Below are positions 34,096-45,943 of a stretch of DNA of 64,000 nucleotides, piece after piece. Position numbers and translations under genes: made by a program. The stretch's first letter is position 1. Each line of letters starts with the position of its first letter. The stretch is from Lepas anatifera. Lineage: Eukaryota; Arthropoda; Thecostraca; Lepadidae. The stretch covers positions 4,692,501 to 4,756,500 of the forward strand of contig JAOTON010000897.1 in the NCBI GenBank assembly GCA_034440635.1, read 5' to 3'. The notes under the pieces are model-generated. The model did no database searches, was not told where the DNA came from, and saw nothing but the letters and a program-made list of their open reading frames with translations.

Positions 34096-34587
34096 TTGCA
34101 GCTCAAGTCGCGATAGTGGTCGTTTTTCTCTAGCTGGTAACTGCGATAAAAAGAGGATTCACGTGGTTCAATGTGAACATACGTAACTGCAGTCTTGTGT
34201 GCGTTGTGCTTTTCATCACTTCTTATCAGTAAATGCATATGGTTACAAGTTTTGCCCATCACTGCAAATGCATATTACCATTTGAGATGTTCATTAAAAA
34301 CTCAAGAGGCTACGGAACTGGAGTCACCAACTTGGTTCATCTGTTGTAGAGCCCAGAAATGACTGCACCTAGGAAGTTTTCAATCCCCGAAATCACAGAT
34401 AAATGGATGTGTATTTCAAAAAGTGCTAAAACTTATGGGATGTATCTATTTTATTCATTTCTTACTCACGTGCAGTACCTACATTCAATGACCATGGTAT
34501 GCTATTGAATTGCAAATGATTAAGATTGTCGTTCGGATGTTCCAGTTCCATTCAGTGTGAGGTCGTTTTCCCGTGCCTCGACTGGGA
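34096..34587 (+). promoter_or_regulatory. Upstream region and likely 5' UTR of the DHX36-like gene
   Basis: About 490 bp between the satellite array and the start codon. No canonical TATA box was identified near the start. The sequence is mixed, with GC content rising only after 34555. The promoter location is inferred from position alone. Confidence 0.3.
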
Positions 34588-34926
34588 ATGGATGGTTCAG
34601 GCTACCCATGGGGTCGACCATGGCAAGCCAGCGGGCCGCACCGGCCACATGATGGAGCATATCCGCGCTTCGCCGAAGACCCTTCCCCGCAAGGCCCAGC
34701 TGGCTTCCACTCGGCAAGAAGGGGCGGGGGCTGGGACGACGGCAGGCCATCGCATGGCCGGGGAAGGGGCGGCAGAAGAGGCGGAGGCGGCGGACACCAC
34801 CGCGTGCAGGGCTCGGAGGACAGCTGTGGCGAGGACCGGCCGCCCCCGGGGCTGAGAGGACGCGCTCTGGGACTCTGGTACCGGGACAGGTCACTGCGTC
34901 TGGGCCGAGGGCGCAAACCGAGGGAG
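34588..34926 (+). CDS. DHX36: DHX36-like helicase, exon 1 (Gly-rich N terminus and RSM)
   Basis: The first in-frame ATG (34588) has a purine at -3 and G at +4. The exon encodes 113 residues and ends GAG before GTGAGA, a good donor, phase 0. Residues 45-72 are Gly/Arg-rich, like the RGG/Gly-rich N terminus of DHX36. Residues 85-103 (PPPGLRGRALGLWYRDRSL) match the RHAU-specific motif (HPGHLKGREIGMWYAKKQG in human), the helix that stacks on G-quartets. This motif separates DHX36 from DHX57, DHX29 and YTHDC2. In animals the enzyme unwinds G-quadruplex DNA and RNA and affects mRNA and telomerase RNA. The start codon choice is inferred, because codons upstream in the same frame remain open. Confidence 0.75.
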
Positions 34927-35696
34927 GTGAGAATCTACTGCTATTGTTCTATTAACCTCGATCGAATATCTTGAAATGTTTTTATTTAAAACATGCACAT
35001 AAAGAGTATTTTGTGAGTTGAGCGTGCTAGGAATTATTTTGCATCGTGCTGTCTGAGCACCAGGGTCCCAAAGCTGGCTCTACTCTGGGGTGCTGAGTAC
35101 GGAATTCATATTGGAATATATTATCACGGAATGAAAAAAAACAATATTGTGAAAGTCAATCGAAAGCATTATCTAAACTTCCATGATACATTTTTTCTAA
35201 AGTTTAGAAATATATTTTTTCATCAATATTTCTTTATTGCCGTATTTTAATGAGTTCATATCCACCAGGGTTATTTGTTTGTACTACAAAAGTTCCACCT
35301 GAGAAGTGAGCGGGACATTTTGTAAAAATAAGACAGAGATGAGTAAGCGTGCCCGGGGGTGTTCGCTACCCAGCAACCTGGGATTTGGAACAATGCAGAG
35401 CTTTGCTAGAAGAAGAGAGATTGCATTGTATCCTATATCTAGAGAGCATGGGATAAATGTAATCCAGTCATAATTTAGCTGGAAAGGTACGATGTTTGAC
35501 CTATTGACATACAATAAAAATAGTTTAATTTTATTGTTTTTCATGAGAGTTTAATCTCGAGGCTTTAAACTCTGGCCAGGAGGGTCTTAATTGTTTTTTT
35601 GTTATATTAGATACTCTTAAAGACTCTCTTAAAGATAGTCTTATAAACTATGTTGGCTAGGAGGGTCTTAATTATGTTTTTTTGTTTGTTATAGAT

Positions 35697-36538
35697 TCGG
35701 CTTACGCCATCATCATGGAGTGGTACCAATAGCTTGGAAAGACAGATTTACTTAGCTGATCGTCTATGAAAGGCAAACGAATGTATATGTCCTTTTTGTC
35801 TGTTTAGGGTGACTGCTATGATCCCTGACAGGTGCATCGAACTTGCACTTGCCCTTTTTACTGCTGCCGAGGTCTTGTGGGGAGGTCGGACCTTTGTTAG
35901 GAGCAGGTTTTGAATCTCGGTCAGACTACGGCGGCAGGCTTCCTTTGAAGATTGCGCTGTTATCGCCCCGCTGGTTTTCGAGTTAAGCACGGTTCGTTGT
36001 GTTTGTATGTGATGTGCGAACTGAAAGTGAAGGATCGCTTGGGCCAACATATGTTTGCTGTACAGCTCTGTCGTGTAGCAGCCGCTCTCGTAAACAGTGC
36101 ACAGAGTGTCCAGGAAAGGTATCGCTCCAGATATACCTGTGTGGTCCAATGCAAATGCGATATCAGGATGCACCGTGCTAATTTGGGTGTACAATTTTAC
36201 AAGCTTTGAATGTCAAAAGTCCGGAGTTTCAGGGCACGTCAGCTACTAAGGCTATATATGGATGTCAAGAGTCCAAATCCCAAAAATGTCATCTATATAC
36301 CTTAAGAAACAGGCCGAAGTTGTATACTCCGTAGGAATTTGGATTGAATTCCGTGCATGAAGGTTATGGCTAAATTTGGAGCACAGTGCTTACCCATGAC
36401 AGCCTTCTCTGTCTTCTTGAACAATCCATTCCCAAAAGCGAACGATATTGTTGAAGTTGTGCAGAAAGATTATAAACACCCTAGCGGGTACTGATGTTTT
36501 CGAGCTATTTTTATCACTCCAAGAAGATGGCGTAAGCC
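35697..36538 (-). mobile_element. Degenerate Penelope-like element in intron 1
   Basis: On the minus strand the reverse-transcriptase core reads RYIDDIFGIW (36272-36301; catalytic YIDD). Downstream come HPDIAFALDH, GAIPFLDTL, an LYSKHM segment and LHFQFAHHIQTQRTVLNS, the order seen after motif D in Penelope-like RTs. Frame breaks near 36303 and 36230 kill it, and no GIY-YIG endonuclease was found. Both ends carry ~40-bp inverted repeats (CGGCTTACGCCATC at 35697; GATGGCGTAAGCCGG at 36525). It lies antisense in the helicase intron. Class assignment rests on motif spacing. Confidence 0.6.
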
Positions 36539-36823
36539 GGAACTTGGAGAGTATTTAATTTATCTAAGAAACACAAATTGATATTTTCTCAGTAGACGAA
36601 GTTTGCTACACTTGTCTTTAAGTTCTAACTCTGATCGTACATATCAATATTTGTATGTAGAAGGTGCAGGTATAATCAAGTTTTTTTAGCACAACGTGTT
36701 CGTTGAGCACACTGTGCTCGCCGCACGAAATTATAGATGGAAAGAACGTTTAAAGGTTGTGTACCCCGCATGACAGATTTTGTGACGTTCTGGCTAATCA
36801 GCCACCGTCTCATCTCTCCTCAG

Positions 36824-37628
36824 GCTCCTACTTTGTCTATGCACGTCGAGAGCGAAGATCGCATCAAGCAGCTGCTGGAGCGCGCTGGCCGGCCGCCCCA
36901 GTCGGCGGCTGCCGCCGAAGCCGCCAGTGCCGCCAGCAGCGGAGGGGCGCTCTGCAGCAACGGCACCTGGCGGCGAGCTCGGCAGCCGCCCGCTGGGCAC
37001 CGCAGCCGGCCGCGCTGCCCACCGTGTTCGACCTGTGTGGCGAGGACGGTGTCGAGGGTGACCCCCACATCTGTGTGAATGAGGCCAGAGAGTGGTCGGA
37101 GGACGAGTCGGAGGACGAGTCGGAGGACGTGAAGCCTGCTGCCGACCTCGCCCAGACGGCCAGCGTTGACGACTCGGAGGTGGTGGAGACGTCGGGTCGC
37201 TCTCCTCTCCGTGATGGACTTCCAGAGGCTGAGAAATGGGGCTCTAGTGGCTCCCTCAACGGGGGTGTGAAAGTGAAACAAACTCGATCGGGTGAGACTG
37301 ACGATACTTGTGCAGTGAGGATGAATCAAGAAACACCTGACTGGTTTGAATGCACTGATACGATACACGCAGCAGAAACCCTCGAAAATAGTATAACGCA
37401 ACCCCACAAGTTGCACGGACCTGACAGTGCGAACATGACGTCATCTGCCAATGTCTACTCTTCCGGGGCAGCATCCTCCCGTACCAGTGATGTCCCAGAG
37501 GAACAATTTGTGGCAGGTCTGGACCCCGGGCTGGCCGAGAAGTATCGCCACTTGACCAACTCCAGTTTCAAAAACGAGTTCCTGGCTAACCTGATAGGTA
37601 ACCAGGACCGTGATTGGGACAACTTAAG
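36824..37628 (+). CDS. DHX36: DHX36-like helicase, exon 2 (one-base frameshift)
   Basis: Acceptor TCTCCTCAG at 36815-36823 and donor AAG before GTGAGG at 37629. The exon starts in the frame encoding APTLSMHVESEDRIKQLLE, which aligns with human DHX36 just after the RSM (VVHMDERREEQIVQLL). It ends in a different frame containing LCGEDGVEGD, an acidic SEDESEDESED tract, LAEKYRHLTNSS and NQDRDWDNL. Length is 805 nt. The splice phases (0 in, 2 out) require 806, so exactly one base is missing, most likely between about 36900 and 37030 in the Ala/Arg-rich stretch. This could be an assembly error, a real inactivating deletion, or a mis-modelled small intron. The middle is a low-complexity linker, variable in the family. 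Confidence 0.75.
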
Positions 37629-38149
37629 GTGAGGTCCGCCAGGTGGATAGAGCTTGAATGCTTACGGCAGTGTTTGAGCAAATGAAGCTACATTTTTTTC
37701 GGCTGTCTCCTGTAAAGGGGTTAGTGTATAATATACGGGGATTACCACCACCTACCTCCACAACCCAACATAAACATGCAATTCACCCAGTGCTAAACGT
37801 TTAGCTCGCGGACATGACAATGCATAAAACAGTAAAAAGCGACATCACATGCCGATGTTAGCACGGGACGCACACAACACAGCGGTGGTGTAGCGAGTTA
37901 CAGGTTTGGGAGCCGACCCCTGGAGGGCAGCTCCTCTGCACCGTTGCAGTGTGAAAAGCTCCAGACGACGAACCACGCGATACAGACATCGGCGCGGAAC
38001 AGAAGCGACCGAGGAGACCTCCACCGCTAGGGGCAGGACCGGTGCTCCTGGTCCACTCTCCTCTGGGCCCCCTCCAAAAAACGTCTGAAAAGGTGGTCTG
38101 CTCAGGTTGTGTACCTATTATACCTCTGTACCCACAGCTGCACCAGCGA

Positions 38150-39625
38150 TGTCCATATGACACGGGAGAAACATCCGCCCACCGGAGACACACGACTGAT
38201 CTGCCGACCGGGGACACATGCCTGAGCCGCCCACCGGAGACACACGACGGATCCGCCCTCCGGGACACACGACTGATCGCCCTCCGGAGACACACGACTG
38301 ATCCGCCCACCGGAGACACATGACTGATCTGCCCACCGGAGACACACAACTGATTCGCCCACCGGAGACACAACTGATCCGCCCTTCGGAGACACATGCC
38401 TGATCCCCCCACCGGAGACACGTGACTGATCCGCCCACCGGAGACACACGACTGATCCGCCCACCGGAGACACGTGACTGATCCGCCCACCGGAGATACA
38501 ACTGATCCGCCCTTCGGAGACACACGACTGATCCGTCCACTGGAGACACTTGACTATCCGCCCACCGGAGACACACGACTGATCCGTCCACCGGAGACAC
38601 TTGACTATCCGCCCACCGGAGACACACGACTGATCCGCCCTTCGGAGACACACGACTATTCGCCCACCGGAGACACGTGACTGATCCGCCCACCAGAGAC
38701 ACACGACTGATCCGTCCACCGAAGACACACGACTGATCCGCCCACTGGAGACACGTGACTGATCCGCCCACTGTAGACACGCGACTGATCCGCCCACCGG
38801 AGACACATGCCCGAGCCGCCCACCGGAGACACATGCCTGAGCCGCCCACCCGAGACACACAACTGATCCGCCCACCGGAGACACTTGACTATTCGCCCAC
38901 CGGAGACACACGACTGATCCGCCCACCGGAGACACTTGACTATCCGCCCACCGGAGACACACGACTGATCCGCCCTTCGGAGACACACGACTATCCGCCC
39001 ACCGGAGACACGTGACTGATCCGCCCACCGGAGACATACGACTGATCCGTCCACCGGAGACACACAACTGATCCGCCCACGGGAGACACGCGACTGATCC
39101 GCCCACCGGAGACACACAACTGATCCGCCCACCGGAGACACAACTGATCCGTCCACCGGAGACACACAACTGATCCGTCCACTGGAGACACGCGACTGAT
39201 CCGCCCACCGGAGACACAACTGATCCGCCCACCGGAGACACACAACTGATCCGCCCACGGGAGACACGCGACTGATCCGCCCACCGGAGACACACAACTG
39301 ATCCGCCCACCGGAGACACAACTGATCCGTCCACCGGAGACACACAACTGATCCGTCCACTGGAGACACGCGACTGATCCGCCCACCGGAGACACAACTG
39401 ATCCGCCCACCGGAGACACACAACTGATCCGCCCACCGGAGACACAACTGATCCGTCCACCGGAGACACACAACTGATCCGTCCACTGGAGACACGCGAC
39501 TGATCCGCCCACCGGAGACACAACTGATCCGCCCACCGGAGACACACAACTGATCCGTCCACTGGAGACACGCGACTGATCCGCCCACCGGAGACACACA
39601 ACTGATCAGCCCACCGGAGACACTG
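38150..39625. repeat. 26-bp minisatellite in intron 2
   Basis: About 57 copies of GACACACGACTGATCCGCCC followed by ACCGGA. Some units are 24 bp (GACACAACTGATCC...), and there are substitution variants (CCTTCGGA, GTCCACTGGA, ACGTGACTG). Higher-order blocks of about 150 bp are near-identical between 39060 and 39610. Stop-free readings on the minus strand up to 499 codons are repeat artefacts. It lies wholly within the helicase intron. Confidence 0.9.
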
Positions 39626-40086
39626 ACGGTTTCAGTTTTCATATCCACACTGTAGAGCACATTCTTAGAACTGCATAATTTTTTATTGATTAAAAATCAT
39701 TCAAAAGTGATCATTTAGATATTGTCACATAAGTTTTTTGTCGCATTCCAAACTATTGATATCTGATATATTACCTATTTATCATTATTTTAACCTGATA
39801 AAGTAGATGTAGAAGAAATTGTTGCACGTGCGAAGTGTAGAATTGCCGGAGGCTGTAACTCGTGGTCTGCAGCTGCACCAACCCCATTGGGCGCCAGTTC
39901 AGATCCGTTCAGCCGTTGTCAGCAGTGCGACCACTGCCAAACAGTGCCACGTCCTCTGGGTCTGGATTGGCGCTGCAGTCCGGCTGGTGGCCATTGCCAT
40001 GGCCTGTGATAGGTGTGCGGGCGTTGTTTGGTTTGCCACCACGCCGTGCGTTCTGGTGGTGAGGCCATGTCTGGCGTGCCCCTCAG

Positions 40087-40267
40087 CTACGACCCGGCGG
40101 TGGACGGGCTGCGGCGGGACCCGGCCGTAGACGACCAGCTGCTGCAGCAGAGCGGCGCCGCCGGCCCCTGGACCCCTTCCGACAGGCGCTGCCCGCCTGG
40201 CAGCAGCGGCAGCACATCCTGCGCCTGGTGGCCAACAACCAGGTGGTGGTCATCAGCGGCGAAACCG
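40087..40267 (+). CDS. DHX36: DHX36-like helicase, exon 3 (pre-core, start of Walker A; frameshift)
   Basis: Acceptor CCCCTCAG at 40079-40086; donor ACCG before GTGAGG at 40268. The first base completes a Ser codon with exon 2. Then comes YDPAVDGLRRDPAVDDQLLQQ in one frame and, in the next frame, RRRRPLDPFRQALPAW, QQRQHILRLVANNQ and VVVISGETG. These match the DHX36 stretch LDQKLLEDLQKKK, HFREKLP and VVVISGETG. Length is 181 nt where the phases require 182, so one base is missing near 40150, between the LLQQ and RRRR codons. The Walker A loop is split by the intron (GETG/CGKTTQ). Confidence 0.85.
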
Positions 40268-40414
40268 GTGAGGCTGTCTGCTCTTCCAGCGCCCGATGCC
40301 AACTGCAAACCTCTGTGAATGACGAATATATTTTAACGTATGGTCTTGAAATGTATCAAACATCAAACATGAAACCATCAAACAGAGTTTAAAAGGGCAC
40401 AAAACTGTTTTCAG

Positions 40415-40622
40415 CACCATTTTTTATATTTTTTATTAGGGTACTCCCAACAGGCACACTTGCCCAATTACAGAGAGTATTGGCGTGGGTGTTTTAAAGA
40501 TCCTCTCCACCGGGTCAGATCGGACACGGAAGGCGGTTTCCCGCTGTGGAGATTGAACCCACGTTAATTCATGCTATCCGATCCGTAGACTGGTAACGAA
40601 GCCACTAGGCCACCCCGGCCTC
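40415..40622 (-). mobile_element. tRNA-derived SINE in intron 3
   Basis: The minus strand has an A-box-like TGGCCTAGTGGC (40601-40612) and a B-box GGGTTCAATCTCC (40548-40560), followed by about 130 bp of unrelated body and an A-rich tail (AATAAAAAATATAAAAAATG near 40418-40438). This order, tRNA head then body then A-rich 3' end, is diagnostic of SINEs. The head is not a functional tRNA because the cloverleaf stems do not pair well. Confidence 0.7.
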
Positions 40623-40829
40623 CATGCATCTTATGTTGCGTGACTGATCAGAGGTGGTCCTAGAAAGTGACGAAAACTGCTTTAAATTGAGATTCTGACT
40701 AGAGCGACTTCATAATACGTCGAACAAGTTTACAATGTACAGGGGATAGTTTCAAAATGCAGCGAAACGTGACTTGGACAATGAGCCTGTTGAACACTGC
40801 AGTGGAACGTCTGTTTGGTGCCGTCTCAG

Positions 40830-41031
40830 GCTGCGGCAAGACCACGCAGGTGTGTCAGTACCTGCTGGAGGAGGCGGCTGCGCGTGGCGACGGCTCGCTC
40901 TGTCACGTGGTGTGCACCCAGCCGCGCCGTATCTCCGCCGTCTCGGTGGCTGAGCGGGTGGCCCGCGAGCGAGGCCAGAGGGTCAGCGCCGACGGCGGCG
41001 GCCAGGTCGGATACGCCATCCGACTGGACCA
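40830..41031 (+). CDS. DHX36: DHX36-like helicase, exon 4 (Walker A, motif Ia)
   Basis: Acceptor CCGTCTCAG at 40821-40829; donor GACCA before GTGAGT at 41032. Joined to exon 3 it completes motif I, SGETGCGKTTQV, the ATP-binding P-loop. Motif Ia, CTQPRRISAVSVAERVA, follows, then GYAIRLD. Human DHX36 has CTQPRRISAISVAERVA and GYQIRLQ at the same spacing. Length is 202 nt, phase 1 in and 2 out, with no frame break. Key P-loop Lys and Thr are present, so this segment is consistent with an active RecA1 domain. Confidence 0.92.
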
Positions 41032-41169
41032 GTGAGTGGCGGTGCCATCGCGGCATCGCAGCATCGCGGCCGACTGGCCGCCAACTTCCACCCACTGTCT
41101 ATATTCATGCTGTGTTTCCGATCATTCGAACGAAATGTTCATGAAGTATGGTTGAATGGTGCTCAGACT

Positions 41170-41782
<613 letters not shown>

Positions 41783-41999
41783 TTAGTTTTAATTAGTATT
41801 AGTATTTAATTAGTCTATTCTCGAATTAGTTATTCGTGAAAAACAGCATTAAGCGCTTAAAAGGATGACTGCCGGAAAGTACTCATCATCAACCCAAAAC
41901 ATTATGGTCATCCCAACCCCAACTCCAGCCATGGTCATCAACCCCAACCCTTCCTCTGGGAGTCTAGCAACATACGAATCAGCAGGGGGAGGTGAGCCA

Positions 42000-43379
42000 C
42001 ACCAGGCTCTGTATCGGCCGCTGCTATGCGACTCACGCTCACCATCTGAACACCACCCTCAGCCTCTGTCTGCCCTATGACAGCCGCCGCACTGTCCAAC
42101 AAGTTCTGTCAATAACGCACAGTTCCGACCTGCCTAAAGGAAGTCAGCGTCGAGTCCTCTGGAACATGTCTTAGGTGCTAACACTGGCGTGGACATCGGA
42201 CAGGTTTTTACGTGCTTTAGAGGGATACAGTTTGACAGTTTACAGCTTGATCAGAGCTCTTAAGACGTTACACGGTCGGTATAGGCCCTTTCAAATAGCC
42301 AGGACTGCTCTGATTTGATTTAATCTGATAACGACGGGCACATATGGGCTTAGCCGCTGACGTACCCTAAAACTCATATCACACGGCCTTTTCATGTGCC
42401 TGTGTTATGCAGTTAAAACGTTAAATGGTGAAACATTGAATGGTTCAGTAAAAGGCTCATTTTCATCAAATATTTTAAAACAAGCGCAATATAGAATGGG
42501 TGAGGACCAGTTGGGACCACTATGGACCACTATTGACCACTATGCCCACTATTGACAAATTGAAACAACCAGCCAACGTTACTTTTCATCAGTTACCTCG
42601 GATAGACGAGCAGCTTCAATACGCTATGTTTACGTACCGGCTGCGGGAACGGACTTACCAACTCATGTATCCGGAAGTCCTAAACACACCCTCCCGGTTA
42701 CATGAATCGCTAAGTCCGTCCCCGATCTCGGTACGTAAATAGAGCGTACTGAGGCTACTCGTGTATCCCGGGTGGTTCAGGGCCTTCAGACCAGCACGCC
42801 TGAAACATATTCCACTGGAGCGGTGGTGAATCAGCGCCGGTAATGCGTTAAAGGGAATACGGCACCTGCGTGGATTCGAACCTGGCTGAGGTGTGCGGGG
42901 CGAGTCTGCAGGAAATCCCCCGGTGGTAGTTCTTTTGTCTCGAAGCCTCCTGCTAAGTTGTATACGCTGCTCCCAGGTGGTTCGCCGCCTCGCAAATAGT
43001 CGGAGCAGCATTCCACAACCGGTTACTGCCCCGGCTGCGTGGATTGGCAGGGTTTTGGCCCGGATCGTATTTGAGGTTGATTTGCCTCTTCTTAATACTC
43101 GCAGTTTTGAAGGTCCTTAAGTACCCCCCCCACCTATTTTTCCCAGGTTGCCGAAGAAACGTTGGTTGCCGGGAAGCGCTAGTCAAATTAATTCGGGAGA
43201 ATTCATGGGCGCGTCGATTGGCGAAAGCGTCTGGAAAATCGGTCAATAATTGTTTTTACTTATAGACTTTCAAAGTCAGACCTATATCTTTAGACCGTCG
43301 CGATCTCGCGGTCGCACCAATTCGCCTGTACTGTATAGTGAGTGGTGACGTAATAGCGTCTTAATCTAGATTATATGTC
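42000..43379. other. Intron 4 sequence; possible SINE B-box at 42872-42882 (minus)
   Basis: Mixed sequence. The minus strand at 42872-42882 reads GGTTCGAATCC, a perfect Pol III B-box, but no convincing A-box was found within 100 bp upstream, so a SINE call is weak. A small GACCACTATTG-type repeat occurs at 42515-42555. No exon of the helicase was identified here. Confidence 0.35.
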
Positions 43380-43800
43380 AGGGTCACCCCATATGAAGGT
43401 CAAAGGTCACATATCAAAGTCATTGACCCCAGTGTTCCGGTCAGATGACCTTATTCAGTATGACGCATGTTACGCTATGACTTCATAGTTATTCTTCTCA
43501 ATGTCAAGGTCAAGGTCAAAGGTATTCTTTCCAGGTCAAGCCCTCATTTCCCGCCCAAAGGGTGCTATAGTTCCAGGTATGTTGTATATTATTGGGAATA
43601 TGTAATGTTGTTACATCATTGGTCAGTGACCTTGAATGGCTTTGACCTCAACCTTTCAAGGAACATTGTGTGGGACCCTCCCTCCATGACCTTAGTCCGC
43701 TTTCAGTGTACTCTCGTTTTTCTGCATGCCCACAGCATTTCTCAATAGGTCTCCAGCACAGCCCATATTTGACTCTTACGACCTCGTTTGACCTTGAAGA
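43380..43800. promoter_or_regulatory. Cluster of AGGTCA/TGACCT half-sites
   Basis: More than ten nuclear-receptor half-sites in 420 bp. They include a perfect direct repeat with one-base spacer, AGGTCAAAGGTCA (43397-43409), and two overlapping TCAAGGTCA extended half-sites (43504-43518) of the type bound by FTZ-F1/ERR receptors. TGACCT copies near 43630, 43650, 43688 and 43790 are in inverted orientation. Composition resembles the interior of the TTAA MITEs, so it may be a decayed copy of such an element. Function is untested. Confidence 0.45.
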
Positions 43801-45943
43801 TATTGACCTAGGCTAATAAAACCTGGCTATAATGTAGAAAACAATCGCCCCCACGCCCCTCCCCAAGTAGACGTTAACCCTCTTGGATTTTACATCTCAG
43901 GGGGAGGGCAGTTAAGGACTCCCCCTCCACTACACGTTTATGTCAGACCCCTCTCCAATGCGCGTGCTAAGAATCGACAAGTATCCGTTCTAACGTATGT
44001 TTAACGTTAGGTGTATATATCGCTGTTCTGAGTGGCACACACACCTGGTAGGACGATGCACCCAACAACAAAAAAGGATTCACTCAGCAGCTTTGTAGTT
44101 TTTTTTGCCCCTGTTGATACGTAAGTGTAGGTGGCTCAATTTACAATTGAAGCGAGGTGTCTGTATTTGGCCTGTTTACATATTCAGAAGCTGCCTTTGG
44201 CGATAGCCTTCTCCCTGTTAGTGTTTCTGAAGTTCGTTCTACCTCTCTATAGAAGGGAAAGGATCTGTTAAGCCCCTCAGTATGGTGTGCGCTTGTTCCC
44301 TGTGTAGTCTTCTCAATCCCATTTGTTTTTTCCGCTTCTTTAGGGTTCAGTGTGACGTCAGCAAGGTTTGGGTACTGGAGCAGGACTCTACTGACAGGAC
44401 AGTAGGCCGGACTAGACTGCTCCCGTACTGAACTAGACTCTCTCAGCACTATCTGAAGCGACACACGTCACATTCTAATTTCAAGTGCAAGCCATTTGAC
44501 ACGCAGATAACAAACCGTAGTCATGTCTGGGGTGAGGCAATATTGCTGACATTTCGGCAATATTCCGCCGGCCCTTTTGTGGTCGGAGGACTGGATTGAT
44601 TGACTAGATTGAGATGTAGACTGATGTGAAACTTGGTTAAGTTGCCTGCTAGTTGGACCCGCAGTGTGTGCTGTCAGCTAAATGCCGTATCCGCCGCCAA
44701 GTGTGCAGCTGTGCCACTCCAGCCCCACCCTTGGTGTTCTGAGTCGAGGCGCACAAGCCAAACTGCCGTCTCCGCACTGGGGAGAGCGCCAGGGGCCCGT
44801 GGCGTCCTTTCAGTGAACGCCTGGCGGATATTTGAATGCCCACTGGTGTTCTTTTGTGTTGGGACTAACATGATATCCAGTCATATCTGGTTTGGCTCAT
44901 CAATTCTGAAATTTCGCAGAAGCGGCAGCAATTGTGTTTCCAACTGTAGCTAATGTTCTCGGGATATCGAAAGTCGGCACCATAGACAAGCGATTTATTA
45001 TTTGGTTTTCCCAGTGATCTCGATTTCTTCACCAAAGCCAGCCTGTCCAAGTAGACTTCCAGTCGGCTGGAGGTAACAGCAAGCGGAGCTGCGCGTCAGT
45101 AGCTGGGATGGCTCCCGCCCACTCCAATCTCCCACTGAGCCCAATAAAGCCACTCTGATTCGCGTGTGTACCTCGTTATTCATGTAAAGCGCCCATCACT
45201 TAAGCGTTTGCCGCATATATCTCCACTGAACTGACGTTCCAGGTTCCAGTGGCATGCACTCAATCCTGCTTATTGGCGCGAGGTGATTTACCACTACTGC
45301 TGTAATCTCGCGGAAGGGCTATCCATAAATCTTCACCTTGATATGATGGGAGAGCTGTCGGATGTTTTCGAATGGTATCCTGCCCATTTTGGTACGGTGA
45401 CGAGTGGCGGAATGCTGAGAAGAACGCAACTACTAGAATATCCTGTTGTTTCAGAGCTTTGCAATGTATCTGCGTTACCCGAGCCTACTTTTACGCGCTT
45501 TGGCATGGTGTACGCTCCAGTGATAATTACATTCTTGTTGATACTCGTAATGTACTAGACGTTGTCCTGGCGTAAAGTCGGATTGGAATGCTGGCATTGT
45601 AATACTGGTGATGAGACGAGCTCTATTGGCAATTTAATGCGCTGACCCGGGGTTTGTATCAGCTCCTTACCATGCATGACTACAATTATCTGCTCTTAGT
45701 TGCGTGTGCAGCATTTAACAGTGATGTCTGCGGGGCACTGTGGGGGGTAGTTGAACTGATGCGAGAGCCCTGGTCTCTTTTCGGAGGCGCATTATCATCG
45801 AATACAAATGTTTTGTGTAGTTTTGGTTAAGCTGTTTGACGGGCGGCCAGGGAGCGCCGGTCTTGGCGAAATGTGTGCCGGGGCTGAGCTAGCCGCGTCG
45901 GCGTGCCGCGTGTACCAACGCGTGCCGAGGTTGAGGAGACCCA
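43801..45943. other. Intron 4 sequence, no gene recognised
   Basis: Contains several frames of 60-107 codons on either strand (for example 44141-44464 minus and 45283-45558 plus), none with a recognised domain, conserved splice signals on both sides or clear initiation context. No tandem repeat or TIR pair was seen. Confidence 0.4.

Noticed and set aside
38102..39601. 499-codon minus-strand frame with CVSGGRIS-type repeats
   Set aside because: It is the translation of the 26-bp intronic minisatellite. Several frames are open at once and 24-bp units shift frame repeatedly.
44141..44464. 107-codon minus-strand frame as a gene
   Set aside because: It starts with GTG rather than ATG, no domain was recognised, and no paired splice signals were evident, so it stays unannotated.
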